Source: Streptomyces sp. NBC_01460 (GTDB lineage Bacteria; Actinomycetota; Actinomycetes; Streptomycetales; Streptomycetaceae). Taken from it: a stretch of 64,000 nucleotides of DNA. The notes beneath the pieces are model-generated. The model was not told where the DNA came from and ran no database searches. It saw only the letters and a program-made list of their open reading frames with translations. Shown here piece after piece: positions 18,637-25,330 of the stretch. The translations under genes were made by a program, and so were the position numbers. Position 1 is the first letter of the stretch. Every line of letters begins with the position of its first letter. The stretch is taken from assembly GCF_036227405.1 (NCBI RefSeq), contig NZ_CP109473.1, forward strand, positions 1,116,001-1,180,000, given 5' to 3'.

Positions 18637-19257
18637 TTAACTGATCTTTTGCGGATCCATGGACATCAGGCCGCGCAAGCCGTTCTCCAGGGCCTCGACC
18701 GCGACCCCGCCGAACAGCGCCTCCTGCGCGATGAACCCCTGGGCGGTGGCGATCATCGTGCGGGCGACGTCGTCGGCCGACACGTCGGAGCGCATGACGC
18801 CGGCCGCGCGGTAGGCCTCCACCAGCACCGCCCACGCCGCACGCATCCCCGCGTAACCGTCGTCGAGCGCCTTCGCCAGGCGGTCGTCGCGCATGCTCTC
18901 GGACCACACCTGCACGACGAGCATGGCGGACGCGCGACGCTCCAGGCCGTACAACTGCCCCTCGAAGACTCCGCGCAGCACCCTCCCCAGGAGGACGTCG
19001 GGCGTGGGCGGCGGGACCATGTCGGCGGCCTCCGCGAAGGCCCGGCGGACCGCAGCGAACGCCTCGTCGGCGATGGCGGCGACCAGGTCCTCCTTGCCGG
19101 TGAAGTAACGGTAGACAGCCCCTGCCGACAGGCCGACCTCCTTCAGCACGTCCTGCATCGAGGTGCCGTGGAAGCCGTTGCCGGCGAAACAGTGCGCCGC
19201 CCCGACAAGGATCTGGCGACGGCGGGCGTCGAGGTGCTCCTGGGATACGCGTGCCAT
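18637..19257 (-). CDS. TetR-family regulator of the adjacent membrane protein
   Basis: This 206-residue protein has a TetR DNA-binding domain at about residues 10-57 (MQDVLKEVGLSAGAVYRYFTGKEDLV) and a C-terminal TetR ligand domain. The start MARVSQEHLDARRRQI at 19257 is the natural N-terminus. It is divergent from a membrane protein gene, and the 108-base gap holds two direct copies of AAAACGAAC with GAA-N6-TTC symmetry, which are good operator candidates. The likely role is repression of that membrane gene and itself. Confidence 0.88.
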   Translation of the reverse strand: MARVSQEHLDARRRQILVGAAHCFAGNGFHGTSMQDVLKEVGLSAGAVYRYFTGKEDLVAAIADEAFAAVRRAFAEAADMVPPPTPDVLLGRVLRGVFEGQLYGLERRASAMLVVQVWSESMRDDRLAKALDDGYAGMRAAWAVLVEAYRAAGVMRSDVSADDVARTMIATAQGFIAQEALFGGVAVEALENGLRGLMSMDPQKIS

Positions 19258-19269
19258 ACGGGGCAATCT

Positions 19270-19352
19270 AAAACGAACATTCATTCTTGACAAGCTCCCG
19301 CGCACGGCGCGACAGTGGGCACATCGAAAACGAACGATCCTTCTCTTTGAAT
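19270..19352. promoter_or_regulatory. Two GAA-N6-TTC sites in the TetR divergent promoter
   Basis: AAAACGAACATTCATTCTTG at about 19269-19288 and AAAACGAACGATCCTTCTCT at about 19328-19347 share the same core: AAAACGAAC, then a TTC six bases after GAA. They are in direct orientation, about 59 bases apart, and are A+T-rich for this genome, so they are probable operators for the divergent TetR protein. Confidence 0.6.
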
Positions 19353-19365
19353 CGAGGCTCTCGCC

Positions 19366-20364
19366 ATGCCTGCTGCACCGAACCGCCGTGCGGTGGCGGC
19401 CGTCCTGCTCGTCCCCCTGGTGGTGACGCTCGCGCTCTGGGCCTTCTCCTGGCCCGCGGCCAGGATCGCGCCGCGCGACCTCCCCGTCGGCATCGCCGGT
19501 GCGGCACCGGCCGCCGATCAGCTGCAGAAGCAGTTCGAGCGACGCGAAGGAGCCTTCGAGATCCACCGGTACGAGGACGCGGCCGCCGCCCGCACCGCAA
19601 TCGAGGAAAGGGTCGTATACGGCGTGGTCGTGGTCACCGAGAAGGGCCCGCGGCTGCTCACCGCGTCGGCGGCCGGCCCGGTCGTCGCCCAGTTGCTGAC
19701 CGAGGCGGCCGGGGCGGGTGCGCCCGACGGGTCCGGGGTCCCGGTCACGGACGTCGTCGCCGCGCCGGCAGCCGACCCCCGCGGCAGTGCGCTCGGCGCG
19801 AGCATCCTGCCGCTGGCGATTGCCGGAGTCGCCGCCGGAGCGGCCGTGAGCATGCTCGGGCTGCGCGGCGCCCGAGGGGCCGTGACCCTGATCGGCGCGG
19901 CAGCGCTGGTGGGCATCGCCGCCACGGCCCTGACCCACAGCTGGCTCGGCGTGATCACGGGCGACTGGTGGACGGAGGCGGGCGTCATCGGGCTGACCGT
20001 GCTGGCGATCGGCGCTCCGGTGGCGGGGCTCGCCGCCCTCGTCGGCACACCGGGCATCGGGGTGGGAGCCATGCTGATGGTGCTGCTGGGCAATTCGTTC
20101 TCCGGCGTCACCAGCGCACCCGAGATGCTCCCCGACCCGGTCGGCGCGATCGGTCAGTGGCTGCCGCCGGGCGCGGGCGGTTCCCTGCTGCGCTCGGTCG
20201 CGTTCTTCGACGGGAGCGCGGGGGGCGGGCCGGCACTGACTCTGGCCGCCTGGGCGCTGCTCGGCATCGCCACCGTCCTGGCCGGCCGCCGCACGCGTCC
20301 GGAGCCGGCCGCGGACAGCGCCGCACCCGGCGGCCGTGAGCGCGAACCGGCCCTCGCCGGCTGA
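19366..20364 (+). CDS. Membrane protein resembling an ABC-2/YhgE-type permease
   Basis: This 332-residue protein has an N-terminal hydrophobic helix (about residues 9-28), an extracytoplasmic domain of about 110 residues (including FERREGAFEIHRYEDAAAARTAIEE) and then about five helices from residue 145 to 315. That is the layout of ABC-2 or YhgE/Pip-like exporter permeases. No ATPase gene is adjacent. It is divergent from a TetR regulator, which is typical of an inducible efflux function. Substrate unknown. Confidence 0.72.
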   Translation: MPAAPNRRAVAAVLLVPLVVTLALWAFSWPAARIAPRDLPVGIAGAAPAADQLQKQFERREGAFEIHRYEDAAAARTAIEERVVYGVVVVTEKGPRLLTASAAGPVVAQLLTEAAGAGAPDGSGVPVTDVVAAPAADPRGSALGASILPLAIAGVAAGAAVSMLGLRGARGAVTLIGAAALVGIAATALTHSWLGVITGDWWTEAGVIGLTVLAIGAPVAGLAALVGTPGIGVGAMLMVLLGNSFSGVTSAPEMLPDPVGAIGQWLPPGAGGSLLRSVAFFDGSAGGGPALTLAAWALLGIATVLAGRRTRPEPAADSAAPGGREREPALAG

Positions 20365-20383
20365 GCGGCTCCGCACCGGAGGA

Positions 20384-20420
20384 GGCCGTGTCCCCCGCTA
20401 CAGCGGCGGTGGACACGGCC
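20384..20420. terminator. Hairpin after the permease-like gene
   Basis: GGCCGTGTCC (20384-20393) pairs with GGACACGGCC (20411-20420), and an inner CCGCT/AGCGG pair extends the fold. Confidence 0.75.
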
Positions 20421-20586
20421 TTCTCGCGTTCCGTCCCCCACAGCGGCGGGGACGGCCTCCTGCCGTTGCGCGCCCGCCACCGGCAGCCGCGCACCTACGC
20501 CGTCCCCGTCCCCCGCTTGCCGGCGGTCGCCCTGGTCGGCCGCTCGTCGCGCGTTGCCCGACGCCCGTCCGCCGTCGACGGGGCCC

Positions 20587-20865
20587 TCACTCGTCCCGGT
20601 CGTGACCCCGGTGCTCCGCGGCGATGCCGAACCGGCCCCGTTCGCCCGCAGCGGACGGCGCCGAGTGGATCGAGGACACCGAACGGATCACCTGCTCCTC
20701 CGCCGACTCCTCGCCCTCGAGTCGTTGCAGATCAGCGGCCGAGACCAGTGCGACGAGCGGCTTCCCGTGACGTGTCACGACCACTCTCTCGCCGCCGTAG
20801 ACAACGCGGTTGATGAGCTCGGCGAGCTCTGCGCGTGCTTGCGTCACCGGAATCTCGTAGGCCAT
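20587..20865 (-). CDS. Phd/YefM-family antitoxin with no adjacent toxin
   Basis: This 92-residue protein has the Phd/YefM DNA-binding and dimer domain ([36 protein letters not shown], here quoted in parts: [12 protein letters not shown], then [17 protein letters not shown]) and a charged C-terminal tail. The usual start is MAYEIPV at 20865; an ATG at 20874 has a better site (AGAAGG, 5 bases) and would add three residues. The 222 bases downstream hold only a hairpin and no RelE, YoeB, Doc or PIN gene, so it is an orphan. It is divergent from the pseudo-ClpP gene, and TGTACA-type sites, the known YefM operator core, lie between them. It may now act as a plain transcription regulator. Confidence 0.85.
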   Translation of the reverse strand: MAYEIPVTQARAELAELINRVVYGGERVVVTRHGKPLVALVSAADLQRLEGEESAEEQVIRSVSSIHSAPSAAGERGRFGIAAEHRGHDRDE

Positions 20866-20884
20866 AGTCCCCATCATAACCTTC

Positions 20885-20912
20885 TGTACGTCCTGTACAT
20901 TTTTTACGTACG
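20885..20912. promoter_or_regulatory. TGTAC-type operator in the antitoxin/pseudo-ClpP divergent promoter
   Basis: TGTAC-GTCCT-GTACA (20885-20899) is an inverted repeat. It contains TGTACA at 20894-20899, and a further ACGTACG lies at 20906-20912 after a T tract. E. coli YefM binds palindromes with a TGTACA core, so these are good sites for the neighbouring antitoxin. They sit where both divergent promoters must be. Confidence 0.65.
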
Positions 20913-20959
20913 GGTCGCGCACGGTTGTGCCTGTTGGGGATCCGAGGAAAGGCATCGTC

Positions 20960-21589
20960 ATGTTCCGACCCGCCGCCCGCCACGTCCTGCCCGAGTTCAC
21001 CGAGCGCACCGCCTACGGCTCCCGGAGCACGGACCCGTACGCGAAGCTGCTGTCCGAGCGGATCGTCTTCCTCGGCACACCCGTCGACGACACCGCGGCG
21101 ACCGACCTGATCGCACAGTTCATGTACCTGGAGCACGCGGACCCCGACCGGCCCCTCTCCCTCTACATCAACTCGCCCGGGGGCTCCTTCGACGCCATGA
21201 CGTCGATCTACGACACCATGCACTTCCTCGCGTGCGAGGTGGAGACGTTCTGCCTCGGCCAGGCCGGCGCCGGCGCCGCGGTCCTGCTCGCGGCCGGCGC
21301 ACCCGGACGCCGACATGCCCTGCCGGGCGCCCGGGTAGTCATTCAGCAACCCGCCCTGGACGAGCCCGTGCAGGGCCAGACCTCCGATCTCGAGATCCGG
21401 GCCCGAGAGCTGCTCCGCGAACGCGAGCTGCTCACGGGCATGCTGGCCCGCCACACGGGGCGTTCGACACGGGAGATCAGCGCCGCCGTCGAACGGGACA
21501 CCATCCTCGACGCCCCGGCCGCCCTGGCGTTCGGCCTGGTGGACCACGTCATGGAGAACCGCACGCCGTCCCGGCCCCGCACCCCGTGA
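20960..21589 (+). CDS. ClpP-like protein lacking the catalytic Ser and His
   Basis: This 209-residue protein is ClpP throughout its length, including [31 protein letters not shown] and the [10 protein letters not shown] handle helix. The catalytic serine position (ASAAA or ASMGA in active ClpP) reads [10 protein letters not shown], giving Ala104. The catalytic histidine (RVxIHQP) reads RVVIQQP, giving Gln129. The Asp in ERDTILDA (Asp180) is kept. It should therefore assemble into ClpP rings but not cut peptide bonds, like plastid and cyanobacterial ClpR. The ATG at 20960 follows GAGGAAAGG. A 102-residue gene follows 12 bases later. A YefM-type antitoxin is divergent. Confidence 0.9.
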   Translation: MFRPAARHVLPEFTERTAYGSRSTDPYAKLLSERIVFLGTPVDDTAATDLIAQFMYLEHADPDRPLSLYINSPGGSFDAMTSIYDTMHFLACEVETFCLGQAGAGAAVLLAAGAPGRRHALPGARVVIQQPALDEPVQGQTSDLEIRARELLRERELLTGMLARHTGRSTREISAAVERDTILDAPAALAFGLVDHVMENRTPSRPRTP

Positions 21590-21601
21590 GGTGAACACCC
21601 G

Positions 21602-21910
21602 ATGCACCCACCCCAGTTCCCGCCGCTTCCCGCACTGACCCGCGCGGAGGCCGAGTTCGTCGACTGCTACCTGGAAGTCCTCGACCAGCTCGGGCGCATC
21701 AATCCCGCCCGGGGCAGCGACACGTACGGAGCGCTCCGGGCGGCTCAGGCTCTCGCGTCCAGGGCCACCGCCCTCCGTGACGCACTCGTACTGATGCACG
21801 ACCGGGGTGAGTCGCAGATCCACGCGGACACGCTGGCCAGGGCGCTGCGCCTGCTGGACGGCGAGCGCCGCGCGGGTCGGGTCGCCGTGCCTCCCGCCCC
21901 GACGGGCTGA
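21602..21910 (+). CDS. Hypothetical protein co-transcribed with the pseudo-ClpP gene
   Basis: This 102-residue protein is predicted all-helical and soluble, with Ala/Leu/Arg-rich helices (AEFVDCYLEVLDQLGRI, ALRAAQALASRATALRDAL, DTLARALRLLDGERR). It starts 12 bases after the pseudo-ClpP stop with GAGGTG upstream, so it is almost certainly in the same transcript. No domain is recognised. Its place suggests an adaptor or partner of the inactive ClpP-like subunit, but that is inference. Confidence 0.65.
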   Translation: MHPPQFPPLPALTRAEAEFVDCYLEVLDQLGRINPARGSDTYGALRAAQALASRATALRDALVLMHDRGESQIHADTLARALRLLDGERRAGRVAVPPAPTG

Positions 21911-22297
21911 GCGGTGCGGGCACCCGACCGGCCGGGCCGTCCGGCCGCCCGACCAGGCGCCGGATCGGCCTCGGCGCCGTCGTTTCACGACACGCCCGGC
22001 GGACCGATGAGTTTTCCTCGCTCGTTCGGCGTAGGAGCTCCCCCGCCCGGGGGACAGCCCAACTTGCGCAATGCGCGCGGACACTGAACGGAATGCATCG
22101 TTCCGCTGCTGGTACACGGCTGGTCAGGTCCGGCCGGCGGGGCTCTCGCCCCGACGCGTCCACCCGATCGGATCAGTCGTGACGACTCTCACATACCGAT
22201 ACTTCAGCCAGGAAATCCGGCAGTGCGTGCGTAAAGATCCCTGGGACGACAAGCCCCCGCCACCGCGGCGGGGCGGTCCGGGCGGACGCCGAGTCCT
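21911..22297 (+). other. Non-coding stretch upstream of the c-di-AMP riboswitch
   Basis: This stretch probably holds the promoter for the riboswitch transcript. It contains TTGCGCAA (22064-22071) and an inverted repeat CGGAA-N7-TTCCG (22089-22105). No coding signal is seen in either strand. Confidence 0.45.
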
Positions 22298-22460
22298 GCC
22301 GCTGTCCGGATGCCTGGTCGACAGAAGTGGATCGGCAGGAGTGGAGGACCCGAGCACAACGGGCCGACCGGAGATCCGGACGGCCCTCGGGGTGAAGCCG
22401 CTTCGCGCGGCCGGGCAACTTCGCCAGCCCGAACCCGACAGGTCATCCTTCACAGGCGGC
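22298..22460 (+). ncRNA. c-di-AMP riboswitch (ydaO-yuaA type)
   Basis: The 3' half has the conserved ydaO core: GGGGTGAAGCC, a hairpin, CCGGGCAAC, then CCCGAACCCGACAG, the C-containing join and AGGCGGC. The 5' half has the GGAGGACCC element (near 22344). GCCGC at 22298-22302 pairs with GCGGC at 22456-22460 to close P1. The class senses cyclic di-AMP and in Streptomyces precedes cell-wall hydrolase genes, exactly as here. The ribosome site GAAGGG is 5 bases after P1, so folding could affect translation, though a transcriptional mechanism is not excluded. Boundaries are by eye. Confidence 0.82.
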
Positions 22461-22476
22461 TGACGAAGGGTTGCGC

Positions 22477-22947
22477 ATGACTGCGCAGGTTCATGTCCCG
22501 TCTCTGTTCGCCCGGGTCGGTACGGCCTCGGCTCTGACATTCGCCGTAGGGACCACCATGATGGCCCCCGGCTTCGTGAACGACGCCGAGGCCGCCGCCC
22601 ACTCGGCGACGGCACTCAGGATCGCCGCGTCGAAGAAGGGGGCGCCCTACAGATATGGCGCCACAGGCCCTCACCGGTTCGACTGTTCCGGGCTCACGCT
22701 CTACTCGTTCAAGAAGGCGGGGAAAAAACTGCCCCGCACGGCCCAGCAGCAGTACAACAAGACCCGCCATATCTCCAGGTCGCAGCGGAAACGCGGCGAC
22801 CTGGTCTTTTTCCACGCGGGGCGCAGTGTGTACCACGTCGGCATCTACGCCGGCAGCGGGAAGATCTGGCACTCACCGAAGACCGGGGCGGTGGTCCGGC
22901 TGGAGAAGATCTGGTCCGGCAGCGTCTGGTACGGGAGGGTCCGCTGA
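22477..22947 (+). CDS. Secreted NlpC/P60 peptidoglycan hydrolase
   Basis: This 156-residue protein has an N-terminal export signal (about residues 1-40, ending DAEAAAH) followed directly by one NlpC/P60 domain. The nucleophile is in FDCSGLT (Cys about 69), the histidine is in HVGIYAG and the third polar residue in WHSPKTG. It cuts D-Glu/meso-DAP-type bonds in peptidoglycan stem peptides outside the cell. There is no LysM or coiled-coil region, so it is a minimal form. GAAGGG lies 6 bases before the ATG. It is controlled by the c-di-AMP riboswitch upstream, linking wall turnover to c-di-AMP and osmotic state. Confidence 0.9.
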   Translation: MTAQVHVPSLFARVGTASALTFAVGTTMMAPGFVNDAEAAAHSATALRIAASKKGAPYRYGATGPHRFDCSGLTLYSFKKAGKKLPRTAQQQYNKTRHISRSQRKRGDLVFFHAGRSVYHVGIYAGSGKIWHSPKTGAVVRLEKIWSGSVWYGRVR

Positions 22948-22965
22948 CCCTCCCTCACCTCTGGC

Positions 22966-23604
22966 TCAGCGCAGCAGGGGCCCCGTCACCAGCACGAGCC
23001 CCAGCGCGGTGAGCGCCGTGCCGCTGCCGCCCTCGATCGCACGGGCGGTGCGCGGCCGGCGCAGCCACCGGCCCAGGCGGTCGACGAGGAGCGCCACGGC
23101 CGGGAACCAGACGAGCGCGAGCAGGACGACCACCGAGGCGAGCAGCAGGGTCCTCGGCAGGGGCGGCTGTCCGTCGGGGACGAACTGGGGCAGCAGGCTC
23201 AGGAAGAGTACGGGTGCCTTCGGGTTCAGGGCGTTGGTCAGGAAACCCTGGCGCAGCGAACGCCGGAGTCCGGAGGGCGCCCTCTCCCCTGCCTCCACAC
23301 CGGCGCCTGCCGCGGCGGCCCGCCGCCACAGCGCGTACAGGCCGCTGAGGCCGAGGTAGAGCACGTACGCGCCGCCGAGCAGCTGAACCGTACGGAAGAG
23401 GACGGGCATCGTCACGAGCACGGCGGCGAGTCCGGCGACGGCCAGGGCGGTGTGCACCACGAGCCCTCCGGCGACTCCCACCGCTGTGGCCAGCCCGGAC
23501 CTCCGGGATGTGAGCGCGTTGCGTACGACCACCGTGAAGTCGGCGCCGGGCAGCGCCACCATTCCCGCGGCCACGGCGACGAAGGCGAGCAGTTGTGCGT
23601 CCAT
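22966..23604 (-). CDS. LysE/RhtB-family amino acid exporter
   Basis: This 212-residue membrane protein has about six hydrophobic helices and the family signature near the N-terminus (VALPGADFTVVVRNAL; helix 1 at residues 5-20). The conserved LNPKAPVLFLSLLPQF segment is in the middle. Members export basic amino acids, homoserine, threonine or other solutes. It is divergent from a LysR regulator, which is the classical LysE-LysG arrangement, so induction by its substrate through that regulator is likely. Confidence 0.88.
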   Translation of the reverse strand: MDAQLLAFVAVAAGMVALPGADFTVVVRNALTSRRSGLATAVGVAGGLVVHTALAVAGLAAVLVTMPVLFRTVQLLGGAYVLYLGLSGLYALWRRAAAAGAGVEAGERAPSGLRRSLRQGFLTNALNPKAPVLFLSLLPQFVPDGQPPLPRTLLLASVVVLLALVWFPAVALLVDRLGRWLRRPRTARAIEGGSGTALTALGLVLVTGPLLR

Positions 23605-23676
23605 GGGTACACCCTGACGGCATCAGCCCTTTAGCGTGTACTTGCAATCTTCATGGTCTGCCAAAAGGAACGCTTA

Positions 23677-24591
23677 ATGTACGACCCGACACGGCTGGCC
23701 GCGCTGGTGGCGGTGGCCGAGGCCGGCTCCATCACGCGGGCCGCCGCGCGGCTCGGTTACACCGCGCCCGCGCTCTCGCAGCAGCTGGCCAAGCTCGAGC
23801 GGGAAGCGGGGGCCGCGCTCCTCGTCCGGCACCACCGGGGGGCGCGGCTGACGGCCGCCGGTGAGCTGCTGGCGGGGCGGGCCAGACGTGTGCTGGACGA
23901 GATGGACCAGGCGCGGCACGAGCTGGCCCGGCTCGCGGGGCTGTCCGGCGGCCGGCTGCGGGTCGGCACGTTCGTGACGGCCGGGATCCATCTGCTGCCA
24001 CCCGTGCTCACCGCGTTCCGCCGCGCCCATCCCGACGTGGAACTGAGCGTCACGGACTACGAGCCGCCCGCCGGGGTCGCCGCCGTGGCGGCGGGCGACG
24101 TGGACCTGGCCCTGACCCATGCCTACGAGCCCGCGGCCGCCGGGCCGATGCCGGCGGGGGTCTCCGCCGAGCCGCTCCTCGTCGAGGACCTGGTGCTGAT
24201 CACCTCGCCCGGCCAGATGCTGTCCGAGGGCAGCGGGCCGCTGCCCGTCGCCGAACTGGCGGGCCGCCCGCTGATCAGCAGTGCGCCGGAGCACCCACCA
24301 CGGCGCGGGGTGGAGCGTGCGCTGGCCGAGGCGGGTGCCACCCCCGCCGTCGTGTGCGAGTCGCCCGGTTACGCCCTGGTCTGCGCCCTGGTCAGCGCGG
24401 GCCTCGGCGTGGCGGTGGTGCCGGAGATGGTGGCCTCGATGTCACCGGCCCCGGTCGCGGTGCGGCGCCTGGAACCGGCCGCTTTCCGGAGGACGATCTC
24501 CGTGGTGCACCGGGGGAACGCGAACACCCCTGCGGCAGAGACGCTGATGGCGCTCCTGCGGAGCGGCTTCGGACGTGCCTCCGCTCCGTAG
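23677..24591 (+). CDS. LysR-family regulator, divergent from the LysE exporter
   Basis: This 304-residue protein has an N-terminal winged HTH (RLAALVAVAEAGSITRAAARLGYTAPALSQQLAKLE) [key segments AGSITRAAARLGY and ALSQQLAKLE, residues 13-40] and a periplasmic-binding-type effector domain. I choose the ATG at 23677 because AAAAGGAA lies 8 bases upstream; an ATG at 23653 has no site. The exporter gene is divergent across a 72-base gap, so it probably activates that exporter when the exported solute accumulates. Confidence 0.88.
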   Translation: MYDPTRLAALVAVAEAGSITRAAARLGYTAPALSQQLAKLEREAGAALLVRHHRGARLTAAGELLAGRARRVLDEMDQARHELARLAGLSGGRLRVGTFVTAGIHLLPPVLTAFRRAHPDVELSVTDYEPPAGVAAVAAGDVDLALTHAYEPAAAGPMPAGVSAEPLLVEDLVLITSPGQMLSEGSGPLPVAELAGRPLISSAPEHPPRRGVERALAEAGATPAVVCESPGYALVCALVSAGLGVAVVPEMVASMSPAPVAVRRLEPAAFRRTISVVHRGNANTPAAETLMALLRSGFGRASAP

Positions 24592-24669
24592 ACGGCCGGC
24601 CACGGCCCCACGGGGTGGCTCGTCCGCACCGTCAGGTCCGTACGGCCCCCGGGCCGCTCCCCCGCACCG

Positions 24670-25101
24670 TCAGGCCTGCGCCGGAACCGGCCAGGGAAGC
24701 GCGATCGACACGGTCTTGCCCCCGTCCGGGGTGGGGCTGACGCCGAGCCGGCCGCCGTACTCCTTCGCCAGGGCCCGGATGATGACCATGCCCCGGCCGT
24801 TGTCCTGGCGGACGGCGGCGGGAAGTCGCTGGGGCCAGCGCGGATGACTGTCCGTCACCCCCAGGTAGAACTCGACGTCCCGGTCGAGCCGGAGGTCCAC
24901 GGTGAAGGTGGGCGACTGACCGAAGGTGTGCTGGACGGCGTTGGTGGCGAGCTCCGAGACGATCAGCAGGATGGTGTCGGCCGTGTCGCTGTCCTCGGGC
25001 AGGCCCCACTCGGTGAGGACGCGGGCCACGTGTCTGCGGGCCGCGGAGACCGAGGCCGGATCGCTCGGCAGAGTGACGGTTGCTTCCTGATGGTCTGCCA
25101 T
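24670..25101 (-). CDS. Anti-sigma-type ATP-binding protein (HATPase, RsbW/SpoIIAB-like)
   Basis: This 143-residue protein is a single histidine-kinase-like ATPase domain. It has the N box LIVSELATNAVQHT (about residues 48-61), a G1-type segment DNGRGMVIIRAL and GGKTVSIALPWP at the end. It lacks any phospho-acceptor histidine domain. Small proteins of this sort are abundant in Streptomyces and sit next to XRE/DUF5753 and DUF397 genes in WhiJ-like loci, as here. The role is probably a partner-switching or anti-sigma function. Start MADHQEA at 25101. Confidence 0.85.
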   Translation of the reverse strand: MADHQEATVTLPSDPASVSAARRHVARVLTEWGLPEDSDTADTILLIVSELATNAVQHTFGQSPTFTVDLRLDRDVEFYLGVTDSHPRWPQRLPAAVRQDNGRGMVIIRALAKEYGGRLGVSPTPDGGKTVSIALPWPVPAQA

Positions 25102-25203
25102 GGCGACGCCGTCCCTTCGCGCCCTGACCGGCCCACGGCCGGCCTGGAGTGTGCTTCGCGCCAGACTGCCACCGAATCCGCCCTCCATGACGGCGATCCA
25201 CCA

Positions 25204-25219
25204 AGATATGCATATATCT
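25204..25219. promoter_or_regulatory. A+T-rich palindromic site before the XRE gene
   Basis: AGATAT-GCAT-ATATCT has perfect 6-base arms, and its core ATATGCATAT is itself a palindrome. Sixteen bases with 3 G/C are exceptional in this genome. It lies in the divergent gap between the ATPase and XRE genes and is a candidate operator or core promoter. Confidence 0.55.
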
Positions 25220-25330
25220 ATCGCTCATTACGGTGAACTCCACCCCCTGATCCGCATACAGGCGCGACACTGGCCCCTTTCCGAGCCGGCCACGCCGAGG
25301 CGGCTCACCGCACGAGGGGAGGAGGCCGCA

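Noticed and set aside
20365..20586. Possible toxin gene downstream of the YefM-type antitoxin
   Set aside because: I looked for a RelE/YoeB, Doc or PIN-like frame on the minus strand. The 222 bases hold a terminator and no plausible frame of about 80 codons with toxin motifs.
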